This document shows positions 14,849-22,786 of a DNA stretch of 48,749 nucleotides, piece after piece. The notes beneath the pieces were generated by a model. It was not told the origin of the DNA and ran no database searches. It saw only the letters and a program-made list of their open reading frames with translations. The DNA is taken from contig NZ_JASBRH010000030.1 of NCBI RefSeq assembly GCF_029961155.1, forward strand, positions 1 through 48,749, given 5' to 3'. Within the stretch, counting starts at the first letter, position 1. The number at the start of each line of letters is the position of its first letter. The stretch is from Pontibacterium granulatum. Lineage in GTDB: Bacteria > Pseudomonadota > Gammaproteobacteria > Pseudomonadales > Balneatricaceae. The position numbers were made by a program, and so were the translations under genes.

Positions 14849-17032
14849 ATGGAAATCAAAGTTAATTTTCTTGATAACCTCAGACTTGAAGCGAAGTTTG
14901 ATGATTACACCGTCATTGCCGACCAGCCTATTCGTTACAAAGGCGACGGCTCTGCGCCAAGTCCGTTTGATTACTTCCTGGCATCGTCTGCGATGTGTGC
15001 AGCGTACTTCGTAAAGGTTTACTGTAACGCCCGTGATATCCCAACCGACGATATCCGCATCTCGCAGAACAACATCGTTGATCCGGAAAACCGCTACAAC
15101 CAGGTTTTCCAGATCCATGTAGAGCTGCCGGAGCATATCTCCGATAAAGACCGCCAGGGCATTCTGCGTGCGATCGATCGCTGTACCGTGAAGAAGGTTG
15201 TGCAGACCGGACCTGAGTTCGTGATCGAACCGGTTGAAAACCTGGATGCCGACGCTTCCATCATGGCGATGGGTATGCCGGACGATGGCAACACCATGAT
15301 CCTGGGTAAAGACCTGCCGCTGGAGCAAACCATCGCTAATATGTCCGGCATGCTGGAAGCGCTGGGCATGAAGATCGAGATCTCGTCCTGGCGTAACATC
15401 GTGCCGAATGTATGGTCGCTGCATATCCGTGATGCTGCGTCTCCAATGTGCTTCACCAACGGTAAAGGTGCGACCAAAGAGAGCGCGCTGGCGTCTGCGC
15501 TGGGCGAGTTTATCGAGCGCCTGAGCTGTAACTTCTTCTACAACGACCAGTACTTCGGTGAAGAGCTGGCCAATGCCGATTTCGTTCACTACCCGAACGA
15601 GAAGTGGTTTGTGCTGAATCCGGATGACTCTATTCCGGAAGGTCTGCTGGATGATTACTGCCTAGAGATCTACGATCCGGAAGACGAGCTGTGTGGTTCC
15701 AACCTGATCGATACCAACTCCGGCAACATAGAGCGTGGTATCTGCGCGCTGCCGTTCGTACGTCAGTCTGACCAGGAAACGGTGTATTTCCCATCCAATC
15801 TGCTGGAAAACCTGTTCCTGAGTAACGGCATGAGTGCGGGTAACAACCTGTACGAAGCTAAGGTGCAGTGTCTGTCCGAGATCTTCGAACGTGCGGTAAA
15901 ACGCCAGATTATCGAAGAGGAGATTGTACTTCCAGACGTTCCGCAAGAGGTGTTGGAGAAATTCCCGGGCATCCTGGCAGGCATCAAAGAACTGGAAGAA
16001 CAGGGCTTCCCAGTTGTAGTGAAAGACGCCTCTCTGGGTGGTCAGTTCCCGGTGATGAGCGTGACGCTGATGAACCCGCGCACCGGCGGTGTATTCGCAT
16101 CCTTCGGTGCACACCCGAGTTTCGAGGTGGCGCTGGAACGAAGCCTCACCGAGCTGCTGCAAGGCCGCAGCTTCGAAGGTCTGAATGACGTGCCACGTCC
16201 AACCTTTAACAGCCTGGCAGTGCAGGAACCAAACAACTTCGTTGAGCACTTCATCGATTCAACCGGTGTGATCTCCTGGCGTTTCTTCAGCTCTAAGCAC
16301 GATTATGAGTTCTGTGAGTGGGACTTCTCCGGCACCAACGAAGAGGAATGTGATGGCCTGATGCAGATCCTCGAAGATATGGGCAAAGAGGTTTACGTTG
16401 CCACCTTCGACGACTTTGGTGCTTCCGCGTGTCGTATCGTCGTGCCGGGTTACTCCGAAGTGTATCCGGTGGAAGATCTGGTGTGGGACAACACCAACAA
16501 AGCGCTTCAGTTCCGCGAAAATATCCTCACCATCCACTCGCTGAATGATGAACAGCTGGCGGATCTGGTGGAGCGTCTGGAAGAGAGCGGTGAAGACAAC
16601 TACACCTTTATCCGCACCCTGATCGGCGTGGAGTTTGATGAAAATACCGTCTGGGGGCAGCTCACCGTACTGGAGCTGAAGATCCTGATCTACCTGGCGC
16701 TACAGCAGTTTGAAGAAGCGATCGAGCTGGTGGAAACCTTCCTGCAGTTCAATGACAACACCGTTGAGCGTGGCCTGTTCTACCAGGCGGTGAACGCGGT
16801 GCTGGAAATTGCGCTGGATGAAGATCTGGAACTGGACGATTACCTGCACAACCTGAGCCGCATGTTCGGTGAAGAGGTGATGGCAAACGTGGTTGATTCC
16901 CTCAACGGCGATGTGAAGTTCCACGGGCTGACACCAACCAATATGCAGTTGGAAGGTCTGGATAAGCATCTGCGACTGATCGAGAGTTACAAGAAGCTGC
17001 ATGCAGCGCGTGCGGCGAGGGCGGCGAAGTAA
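14849..17032 (+). CDS. ycaO: OsmC domain / YcaO domain fusion protein
   Basis: A 727-residue fusion. Residues 1-135 are OsmC-like, with GDGSAPSPFDYFLASSAMCAAYFVK containing the family cysteine. Residues about 195-560 form the YcaO ATP-binding domain, with GKGATKESALASALGEFIERLS, EAKVQCLSEIFERAVK and ALERSLTELLQGR carrying the conserved acidic and basic residues. The C-terminal 150 residues are a helical, repeat-like tail, as in E. coli YcaO. Stand-alone YcaO in E. coli aids RimO in methylthiolating ribosomal protein S12 (known); an added OsmC domain suggests thiol or peroxide chemistry nearby (inference). A terminator follows at once, so it is monocistronic. Two RidA genes come next. Confidence 0.9.
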   Translation: MEIKVNFLDNLRLEAKFDDYTVIADQPIRYKGDGSAPSPFDYFLASSAMCAAYFVKVYCNARDIPTDDIRISQNNIVDPENRYNQVFQIHVELPEHISDKDRQGILRAIDRCTVKKVVQTGPEFVIEPVENLDADASIMAMGMPDDGNTMILGKDLPLEQTIANMSGMLEALGMKIEISSWRNIVPNVWSLHIRDAASPMCFTNGKGATKESALASALGEFIERLSCNFFYNDQYFGEELANADFVHYPNEKWFVLNPDDSIPEGLLDDYCLEIYDPEDELCGSNLIDTNSGNIERGICALPFVRQSDQETVYFPSNLLENLFLSNGMSAGNNLYEAKVQCLSEIFERAVKRQIIEEEIVLPDVPQEVLEKFPGILAGIKELEEQGFPVVVKDASLGGQFPVMSVTLMNPRTGGVFASFGAHPSFEVALERSLTELLQGRSFEGLNDVPRPTFNSLAVQEPNNFVEHFIDSTGVISWRFFSSKHDYEFCEWDFSGTNEEECDGLMQILEDMGKEVYVATFDDFGASACRIVVPGYSEVYPVEDLVWDNTNKALQFRENILTIHSLNDEQLADLVERLEESGEDNYTFIRTLIGVEFDENTVWGQLTVLELKILIYLALQQFEEAIELVETFLQFNDNTVERGLFYQAVNAVLEIALDEDLELDDYLHNLSRMFGEEVMANVVDSLNGDVKFHGLTPTNMQLEGLDKHLRLIESYKKLHAARAARAAK

Positions 17033-17061
17033 ATTGCAACGCACCCGTTAGATCCCATGAA

Positions 17062-17090
17062 AACCCAGCTGATTCAGGCTGGGTTTTTTT
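17062..17090 (+). terminator. Rho-independent terminator after OsmC-YcaO gene
   Basis: AACCCAGC (17062-17069) pairs with GCTGGGTT (17078-17085), followed by a T-run to 17090. It lies 30 bases after the stop codon. Confidence 0.88.
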
Positions 17091-17291
17091 ATGCCCGAAT
17101 GCCGAATGGCGTAACGGTATGAACAACGCTTTTACGATGTGAAAATGAATGAAATGCCCCAATTTCCAGGTCCGTGCTATGTTCGGCGGATATGTTATTG
17201 GGGACTGGGCATCACACCTGCGCTTATACAGAGCACCTGATCTTGTGATGTTCCGGCGCCCGCCGTCTTCTCTTTTCAAGGTAAAGCGCTT

Positions 17292-17639
17292 ATGAATCTA
17301 ACCCGCAAACGTATCGGTGCAAAACTTAGCCGTATCGTAATCCATAACGAAACTGTCTACCTGTGTGGTCAAATCCCAGTGGGCTTAAATGACGATATCG
17401 TTGGCCAGACTAAAGCGGTATTGGCGAGCATCGACAGCGATCTGGAAGAAGCCGGTACTGATAAGAGCAAGTTGCTGTCCGCTCTGATCCACGTTAAAGA
17501 CAACAAAGACGTAGCCACCTTCAATGAACTGTGGAACGCATGGTTGCCGGAAGGTTGTGCGCCTGCGCGTACCTGCGTGCAATCGACTATGGCCAATGAC
17601 GCGGTACTGGTTGAAGTAACTGTTATCGCCGCCCTCTAA
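17292..17639 (+). CDS. RidA family protein, first of a tandem pair
   Basis: A 115-residue RidA/YjgF/UK114-type protein. RidA hydrolyses reactive enamine/imine intermediates made by PLP enzymes. The conserved arginine is in CAPARTCVQ near the C-terminus and the family glutamate in VLVEVTV. The protein lacks the GPY loop common in the archetype and starts SRIVIHNETVYLCGQIP, as in the RidA-like subgroups. Deaminase activity is therefore likely but not certain. The neighbouring gene (17718) encodes a paralogue about three quarters identical. An AAGG lies a few bases before the ATG. Confidence 0.85.
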   Translation: MNLTRKRIGAKLSRIVIHNETVYLCGQIPVGLNDDIVGQTKAVLASIDSDLEEAGTDKSKLLSALIHVKDNKDVATFNELWNAWLPEGCAPARTCVQSTMANDAVLVEVTVIAAL

Positions 17640-17717
17640 AAATCGCCTATCCAGAATACCTATGTGTTAGCTGTACCCCAGTGCAGTTAAACGCACCAAG
17701 TTGATGAGAAACAGATC

Positions 17718-18065
17718 ATGGAAATCATCCGTAAACGAACTAGTGAAAAAGTGAGCCGTATCGTCATCCATAACGATACGGTGTACCTGTGTGGCCAGGT
17801 CGCGCTGGATGTGAACGAAGATATCGTGGGCCAAACCAAGTCGGTCCTGGCGCGTATCGACGACCACCTGGAAGAAGCGGGCACAGACAAAAGTAAGATC
17901 CTGTGTGCGCTGATTCATATTAAAGACAACAAGGACGTTGCTGTCTTCAATGACCTTTGGAATGCCTGGTTGCCGGAAGGCTGTGCACCTGCACGTACCT
18001 GTGTTCAGTCCGTCATGGCGCGTGATGTCGTATTGGTTGAAGTGACCGTGACCGCAAGCTTGTAA
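17718..18065 (+). CDS. RidA family protein, second of a tandem pair
   Basis: A 115-residue paralogue of the preceding protein, with 87 of 115 positions the same by eye. The arginine in CAPARTCVQ and the glutamate in VLVEVTV are kept; differences cluster at the N-terminus and around residues 28-34 (PVGLN versus ALDVN), a region that borders the subunit-interface pocket in RidA trimers. The gap to the first copy is 78 bases with no terminator, so both may share a transcript. RidA proteins are trimeric, so mixed trimers are conceivable (inference). Confidence 0.85.
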   Translation: MEIIRKRTSEKVSRIVIHNDTVYLCGQVALDVNEDIVGQTKSVLARIDDHLEEAGTDKSKILCALIHIKDNKDVAVFNDLWNAWLPEGCAPARTCVQSVMARDVVLVEVTVTASL

Positions 18066-18526
18066 GCAAATATCTATCCCTTTAAGCGTTGAAGAATCTC
18101 TGTAGGTGTTGTTTTCAATTACCCGTGCAGCGGTACTCAACGCTTCCTCTTTCCTTGATCGTTGCTCTCTCTATATCCATCGTGGTTTCTATCTGGATGG
18201 ACGCTTTGGCATGACTCGATTGGTATAACAGCCTATCGCGCACAAGTAAGCGGCTTGAGTTAAATAAATTGTTGCGGCCCTGTTTTAGCAGTACAAATTT
18301 TTGTATATGCTCTAACGTTCGTAGCGTTCATGGCGTGCTCTTTTCAGGGTATGTCGATCTTTATTAAGGCGTGTGAATAGCTATGTTTTTTCGACGCTGT
18401 CGACGGAAACGGCCCTTGTCACAAATGGATTTGTAGCTCTTCTTACACGTCTACCGTGTTCCCCATTTGTTACAACTACTTTCACGGATGATGGCGCCCT
18501 ATTGGCTGCACTACTAAGGAAGTAGT
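18066..18526. other. 461-base intergenic region with inverted repeats
   Basis: No gene seen. AAGCGTTGA (18084-18092) is complementary to TCAACGCTT (18137-18145) just after the RidA gene. TACAAA-TT-TTTGTA (18292-18305) is a small palindrome. Closer to the chemoreceptor, TTGTCACAAATGG (18416-18428) pairs with CCATTTGTTACAA (18463-18475), 12 of 13 positions, and ends about 50 bases before its start. The last is the best candidate for an operator or leader structure. I found no flagellar sigma-28 consensus. Confidence 0.4.
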
Positions 18527-20149
18527 ATGAAAAACTTATCCGTACGGTATCGTCTCGGCTTGCTGGTGGGCATTGCCGTCATGTCGTTGGTGGCAATGAA
18601 GTTCTACGCGCTCCTGGACTGGAGAACCGAACTGTACTCTGCGCGGGAGGCTGAAATTCAGTCTTTAGTTGATGTTGCCTACGGTGTTGTAAAGCAAGAA
18701 TCGGAAGAGAGTAAATCCGGCCAAATCAGCGTAGAACAAGCAAAAATCAACGCGACCCATTTGCTGGAATCTATGAAGTATCGTGGCGCTGAGTACTTTT
18801 TCGCCCTGAATAGTAAGGCCGTATTCGTTGCGCACGGTAGCAATCAGGCAGTCAAGGGAAAAAGCTTTTCACAAACACGAACCGACGATGGTAAAGCAAT
18901 TTTTAGCCAGATGGCCCGGATGGCGTCCAAGCGCGACGCGGCTGGATTCTTTTCCTATCGGTGGCCCAAGGCCGGTTCAAGTAAACCGGAACCCAAGTTG
19001 AGCTACGTGCGCTCTTTTGCTGAATGGGACTGGGTAATCGGTACGGGAATCTATGTGGATGATATCGAAGCGGCATTCATATCAAAACTGATCTCCTTTT
19101 CTTTGCAACTGTTGGTGGTATCACTGGTTTTGGTTGGGCTGTCCATACCTATCCTGCGCAGCGTGACCGGGCCTCTGAGCAAGATGGAAGCGGTTATGCT
19201 GAAAATTGCAGACCGGGACCTGACACAGCGAGTTAAGCTGGACACTAAAGATGAATTTGGGCGTTTGAGTGCCTCCATCGATAAGACTCTGGATGTATTC
19301 CAGGATGTGATCCAGAGTCTGGCCCGCTCCAGCCAACAGGTTCGAGAAAGCTCCCTGCAGCTGGCATCAAGTGCGGAGCAAACAAGCACCGGCGCGCGTC
19401 AGCAATCCGTTGAAACAGAAATGCTCGCTTCGGCAATGTCGGAGATGGTGGCAACGGTCCAGGAAATTTCCAAAAGTGCTACGCAGTCTGCGGCTGCCAC
19501 CGACGTGGCGGACCATGAAGCGGAGGAGGGAAATACGGATGTCGACGAAACTATTCAGAAAATAGAAACGCTTGCAGAAGAGATCGCAATGGCAGCAGAG
19601 GCCATCAAGGCGCTGGAATCGGATACGGAAGAGATTGGAACTGTGTTGGAGCAGATTCAGGGCATCTCAGAGCAAACCAACCTGTTGGCATTGAATGCCG
19701 CCATTGAGGCTGCGCGTGCCGGGGAAAGTGGGCGCGGGTTTGCCGTGGTTGCCGACGAGGTTCGCCAACTTGCCATGCGTACACAGAACTCCACTAACGA
19801 GATCAAGAGCATGAACGAGCGCTTACGTACCGGCGCTAAGGAAGCGGTTGCGTCGATGGAGCGCTCGACTGAGGGCGCGCGTGCCAGTGTGGATAGTGCC
19901 AATCATGCAGGTAACGAGCTGAGCCTGATTGTAGAAAAAGTAAATCAGGTGCGGGATATCGCGGTACAGGTTGCTGCGGCCACGGAAGAACAGACCCAGG
20001 TGGCTGAAGAGATGAGCAAAAATCTGGTTACGATTGCAAACGTCTCCGATGAAACCGCGTCTGCTTCTGAAATTGTGGCCAGGAGCAGTGAGGAGCTCTC
20101 AACCCTTTCAACGCATTTGGAAGAGAGTATCCAGCAGTTTAAGTACTGA
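18527..20149 (+). CDS. Methyl-accepting chemotaxis protein with single Cache sensor
   Basis: A 540-residue transmembrane chemoreceptor. The first membrane helix spans about residues 11-30. A periplasmic single-Cache (sCache_2) domain covers about 35-185, ending in the family motif [13 protein letters not shown]. The second helix is about 189-210, then HAMP at 211-265. The cytoplasmic signalling bundle has the invariant hairpin tip [19 protein letters not shown] and [15 protein letters not shown]. sCache_2 domains usually bind small carboxylates (family knowledge); the ligand is not readable here. A terminator follows at 20172. The gene lies alone, away from any che genes. Confidence 0.93.
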   Translation: MKNLSVRYRLGLLVGIAVMSLVAMKFYALLDWRTELYSAREAEIQSLVDVAYGVVKQESEESKSGQISVEQAKINATHLLESMKYRGAEYFFALNSKAVFVAHGSNQAVKGKSFSQTRTDDGKAIFSQMARMASKRDAAGFFSYRWPKAGSSKPEPKLSYVRSFAEWDWVIGTGIYVDDIEAAFISKLISFSLQLLVVSLVLVGLSIPILRSVTGPLSKMEAVMLKIADRDLTQRVKLDTKDEFGRLSASIDKTLDVFQDVIQSLARSSQQVRESSLQLASSAEQTSTGARQQSVETEMLASAMSEMVATVQEISKSATQSAAATDVADHEAEEGNTDVDETIQKIETLAEEIAMAAEAIKALESDTEEIGTVLEQIQGISEQTNLLALNAAIEAARAGESGRGFAVVADEVRQLAMRTQNSTNEIKSMNERLRTGAKEAVASMERSTEGARASVDSANHAGNELSLIVEKVNQVRDIAVQVAAATEEQTQVAEEMSKNLVTIANVSDETASASEIVARSSEELSTLSTHLEESIQQFKY

Positions 20150-20171
20150 TCGATCTGCATTCTGAACGAAC

Positions 20172-20205
20172 CGGCCAGCAGTCGTTAGACCGTTGGCCGT
20201 TTTTT
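20172..20205 (+). terminator. Rho-independent terminator after chemoreceptor
   Basis: CGGCCA (20172-20177) pairs with TGGCCG (20194-20199), with further imperfect pairing inside, followed by TTTTTT (20200-20205). Confidence 0.8.
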
Positions 20206-20255
20206 ATGGGAGATCAAAATAAAGCGCTGGCTAATTGGCCGTACCCTATCCACGA

Positions 20256-21605
20256 TCAATACGGATAGTTCTCGATCTCTTCCCGTACCTTTTGCAACGC
20301 CCCATCCAACTGATCTATGCCTACAGAGCCTAGCGCCACTCTCAGGGCGTGAGGTATATATTCTCCGGTCGCAAACGGCTCGGCAGTTGATATGGAGATA
20401 TTGATGTTTAGTAGCGCTGTGGCGATTCTGTCTGCTCGAACCTCCTCCGGCAGGGGAAGCCAGAGAAAGTAGGAGCTTGGGTGGCAGATGTAATGCATCC
20501 CCCTAAAGACCTGTCTGGCGACAGCTTGTCTTTGTCGCGCGTCTTCGCGTTTCTCTAATTCCAGTTGGTTAACGGTGCCATCCTTGATCCAACGGCAGGC
20601 CAGCATGGTCATCAGGCCGGGGGTGTTCCAGGTTGTGGCGCGGATGGCGCGCTCAATCCTCGGGACCCACTCGGGCGGAGCGGTAATAAACCCAACGCGC
20701 AGTCCGGTGGCGATACTCTTGGAAATACCGGATACATACACAGTTCTTTCCGGTGCGAGAGCGGCGATCGGTGGCGGCGGATCTTCTGCATGGAAGGCGT
20801 AAGCGGCGTCCTCGATGATGATCAGGTCATGCTGTCGGGCGATCTCGATAAGTAGTTGCCGCTGTGCCAGACCCAGTACCCAGCCCATCGGGTTGTGCAG
20901 TGTAGGCATGGTGTATACGGCTCGGACGGATCGTGCTTGGCAGAGCTGTTCCAAGGCGATCAGGTCTGGGCCATGTTCGGAGAACGGTATTGGTGCTAAT
21001 TCCAGATGCTGGGCTTCGGCCACTGCTTTAAAGCCGGGATAGATCAGCGCATCCACGGCGACTACATCCCCCGGTTTCATCAGGCCCATCACGGTTGTTG
21101 CCAGACCGTGCTGGGCGCCACTCACAATCAGCACTTGCTCGGCATTGACTGACAGCTGCCTGTTTTTCAGGTGTTCCGCGATGATCGCGCGCTCGTGTTT
21201 GCGACCTGCGTGCGGTTGATAATGCAGCAGGGCTTCCAGGTCTCCGCTGGAGGCGAGTTTACGTAACGCGTTACGCAACAGGTCGGTTTGTCCCGGCAGT
21301 GAAGGGGAGTTGAAGTTCAGGTCCAGAACACCATCCGCCATCGCGGGTTGATCGATGCCGTGGTTGGGTGGCAGTCCGGTTTCACGCACAAAGGTGCCGC
21401 GCCCGGTTTCTCCACTGACCAAACCCATGCCTTCCAGCTCTGCGTATACGCGCGAAGCTGTAACCAGCGCGATACCGTGTTGTGCGGCGAGTCGCCTGTG
21501 CGTGGGTAACTGTGTGCCGGGTGGCAACTCACCCGAGCGGATATCGGCAGCGAATTGGTCCACTAACTGTTTGTAACGGGCGCGAGGCATGTGGATTGTA
21601 TCCAT
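20256..21605 (-). CDS. MocR-type GntR/aminotransferase transcriptional regulator
   Basis: A 449-residue fusion of a GntR winged helix (about residues 8-75, GELPPGTQLPTHRRLA) and a type I aminotransferase fold (about 95-449). The pyridoxal-phosphate site is intact: lysine 296 in SGISKSIATGLRVGF, aspartate 266 in IIEDAAYAFH and the NP pair in TLHNPMGW. MocR proteins bind PLP or PLP-amino acid adducts and regulate vitamin B6, GABA, taurine or other pathways. The gene is divergent from a DJ-1/PfpI protein, its probable target. The ATG at 21605 overlaps a palindrome; an internal ATG at 21590 is an alternative start. Confidence 0.9.
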   Translation of the reverse strand: MDTIHMPRARYKQLVDQFAADIRSGELPPGTQLPTHRRLAAQHGIALVTASRVYAELEGMGLVSGETGRGTFVRETGLPPNHGIDQPAMADGVLDLNFNSPSLPGQTDLLRNALRKLASSGDLEALLHYQPHAGRKHERAIIAEHLKNRQLSVNAEQVLIVSGAQHGLATTVMGLMKPGDVVAVDALIYPGFKAVAEAQHLELAPIPFSEHGPDLIALEQLCQARSVRAVYTMPTLHNPMGWVLGLAQRQLLIEIARQHDLIIIEDAAYAFHAEDPPPPIAALAPERTVYVSGISKSIATGLRVGFITAPPEWVPRIERAIRATTWNTPGLMTMLACRWIKDGTVNQLELEKREDARQRQAVARQVFRGMHYICHPSSYFLWLPLPEEVRADRIATALLNINISISTAEPFATGEYIPHALRVALGSVGIDQLDGALQKVREEIENYPY

Positions 21606-21626
21606 GACAATAATTTTATTGTCATG
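21603..21626. promoter_or_regulatory. Palindromic operator between MocR and DJ-1 genes
   Basis: CATGACAATAA (21603-21613) and TTATTGTCATG (21616-21626) are perfect complements around two bases. The palindrome covers the MocR start codon and lies 54 bases before the divergent DJ-1 gene. It is a likely MocR autoregulatory and target site. Confidence 0.6.
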
Positions 21627-21680
21627 ATGTTAGTGTGCACAATCGGATCTATCAACGGTAACAGATTCGAGGACAGTGTT

Positions 21681-22277
21681 ATGCATATCGCTATTTTGAC
21701 CTTTGATGGCTTCAATGAACTGGATTCCCTGATTGCACTGGGCATCCTCAATCGCATCAAGAAACCCGGTTGGCGGGTATCCATCGCCAGCCCTAGCGAA
21801 CGGGTGGAGTCCATGAACGGTGTGGTGATGGAGCGACATATTGATCTGCACGCAGCGAGTAGTGCAGATGTGGTGCTGGTAGGCAGCGGTATGAAAACTC
21901 GTGACGTGGTGGCTGATGGCTCGATTATGGCGCAACTGCGACTCGGTCCATCTCGCCAACTGATCGGCGCCCAGTGTTCCGGTGCGCTGGTATTGAGCAA
22001 ACTGGGTTTGTTGAAGGGTGTGCCCGCGTGTACCGATCTGACCACCAAACCTTGGATTGAGGCGACGGGTATAGAGGTGCTGGAGCAGGCGTTTTTCGCA
22101 CAGGGCAATGTTGCCACGGCGGGTGGCTGCCTGGCGTCTTCCTACTTGGCGTTATGGGTAATCGCACGTACCGAAGGCATCGATGCAGCGGCAAGTGCCA
22201 TGCACTATGTTGCGCCGGTTGGAGAGAAAGAGCGCTACGTGACATTGGCAATTAGCCATATTGAGCCATTTCTTTAA
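21681..22277 (+). CDS. DJ-1/PfpI family protein
   Basis: A 198-residue protein of the class I glutamine-amidotransferase-like (DJ-1/PfpI) fold, beginning MHIAILTFDGFNELD. The nucleophile elbow is IGAQCSGALVLSKLGLL, with cysteine in the expected position; the acidic partner is in the early DGFNELD strand. Members include chaperone/deglycase-like proteins, isonitrile hydratases and transcription-factor domains; I cannot choose between them. I selected ATG 21681 because the fold starts there; earlier in-frame codons lie within the operator region. It is divergent from the MocR regulator and probably controlled by it. Confidence 0.85.
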   Translation: MHIAILTFDGFNELDSLIALGILNRIKKPGWRVSIASPSERVESMNGVVMERHIDLHAASSADVVLVGSGMKTRDVVADGSIMAQLRLGPSRQLIGAQCSGALVLSKLGLLKGVPACTDLTTKPWIEATGIEVLEQAFFAQGNVATAGGCLASSYLALWVIARTEGIDAAASAMHYVAPVGEKERYVTLAISHIEPFL

Positions 22278-22440
22278 TCAAACGAGGCATGAACGAACAC
22301 GCGTAATCAGAGCGACTCTCCGAAAAACATGTCTTAAACGCGTTATGGTGGCGTAGTAGTGGAACATTCGATCACTAAAGCGTTCTCAGGATCATGGTTG
22401 GTTACGACAGCTCAACTGGTTCTGGAGAGGAGAGTCCCCC

Positions 22441-22698
22441 ATGAAGCTGCAAATCGGTGTGCTGCTACTGTTGTTCAGCGGTTCACTTTACAGCGCAGAA
22501 CTGGTGCTGAAGAACGGAAAGATCCTGAAAGTGGATGCCGAGTTTGGGCAGGCATCAGCATTGGTAGTGGATAACGGGCGGATTGTGGCAATAGGGGATG
22601 AGTCGGATGTGGCAAGCCACATCAACACAGGCACTCAAGTGGTTTACACAGCAGCTATACTGCCAACAGTGGTTGCCCAGGCTAATTGGCAACATTAG
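22441..22698 (+). pseudogene. Truncated amidohydrolase, N-terminal remnant
   Basis: An 85-codon frame with a good GGAGAGGAGAG ribosome region, a signal peptide (MKLQIGVLLLLFSGSLYSA) and then ELVLKNGKILKVDAEFGQASALVVDNGRIVAIGDESDV. This is the start of a YtcJ/imidazolonepropionase-like exported amidohydrolase. After about residue 65 homology ends, the family's metal-binding HxH strand is missing, and the frame stops. Nothing downstream supplies the 450 or so missing residues. It is probably a deletion remnant, perhaps left when the region to its right changed. Confidence 0.7.
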
Positions 22699-22786
22699 AC
22701 CTCCTGCAGTGTTTTCCGGCGGCTCAACGTCCAGTTCCACGGCTACCCAAACATAGGTTTTCTTTATCCATGGGGGCCGGTTCACA

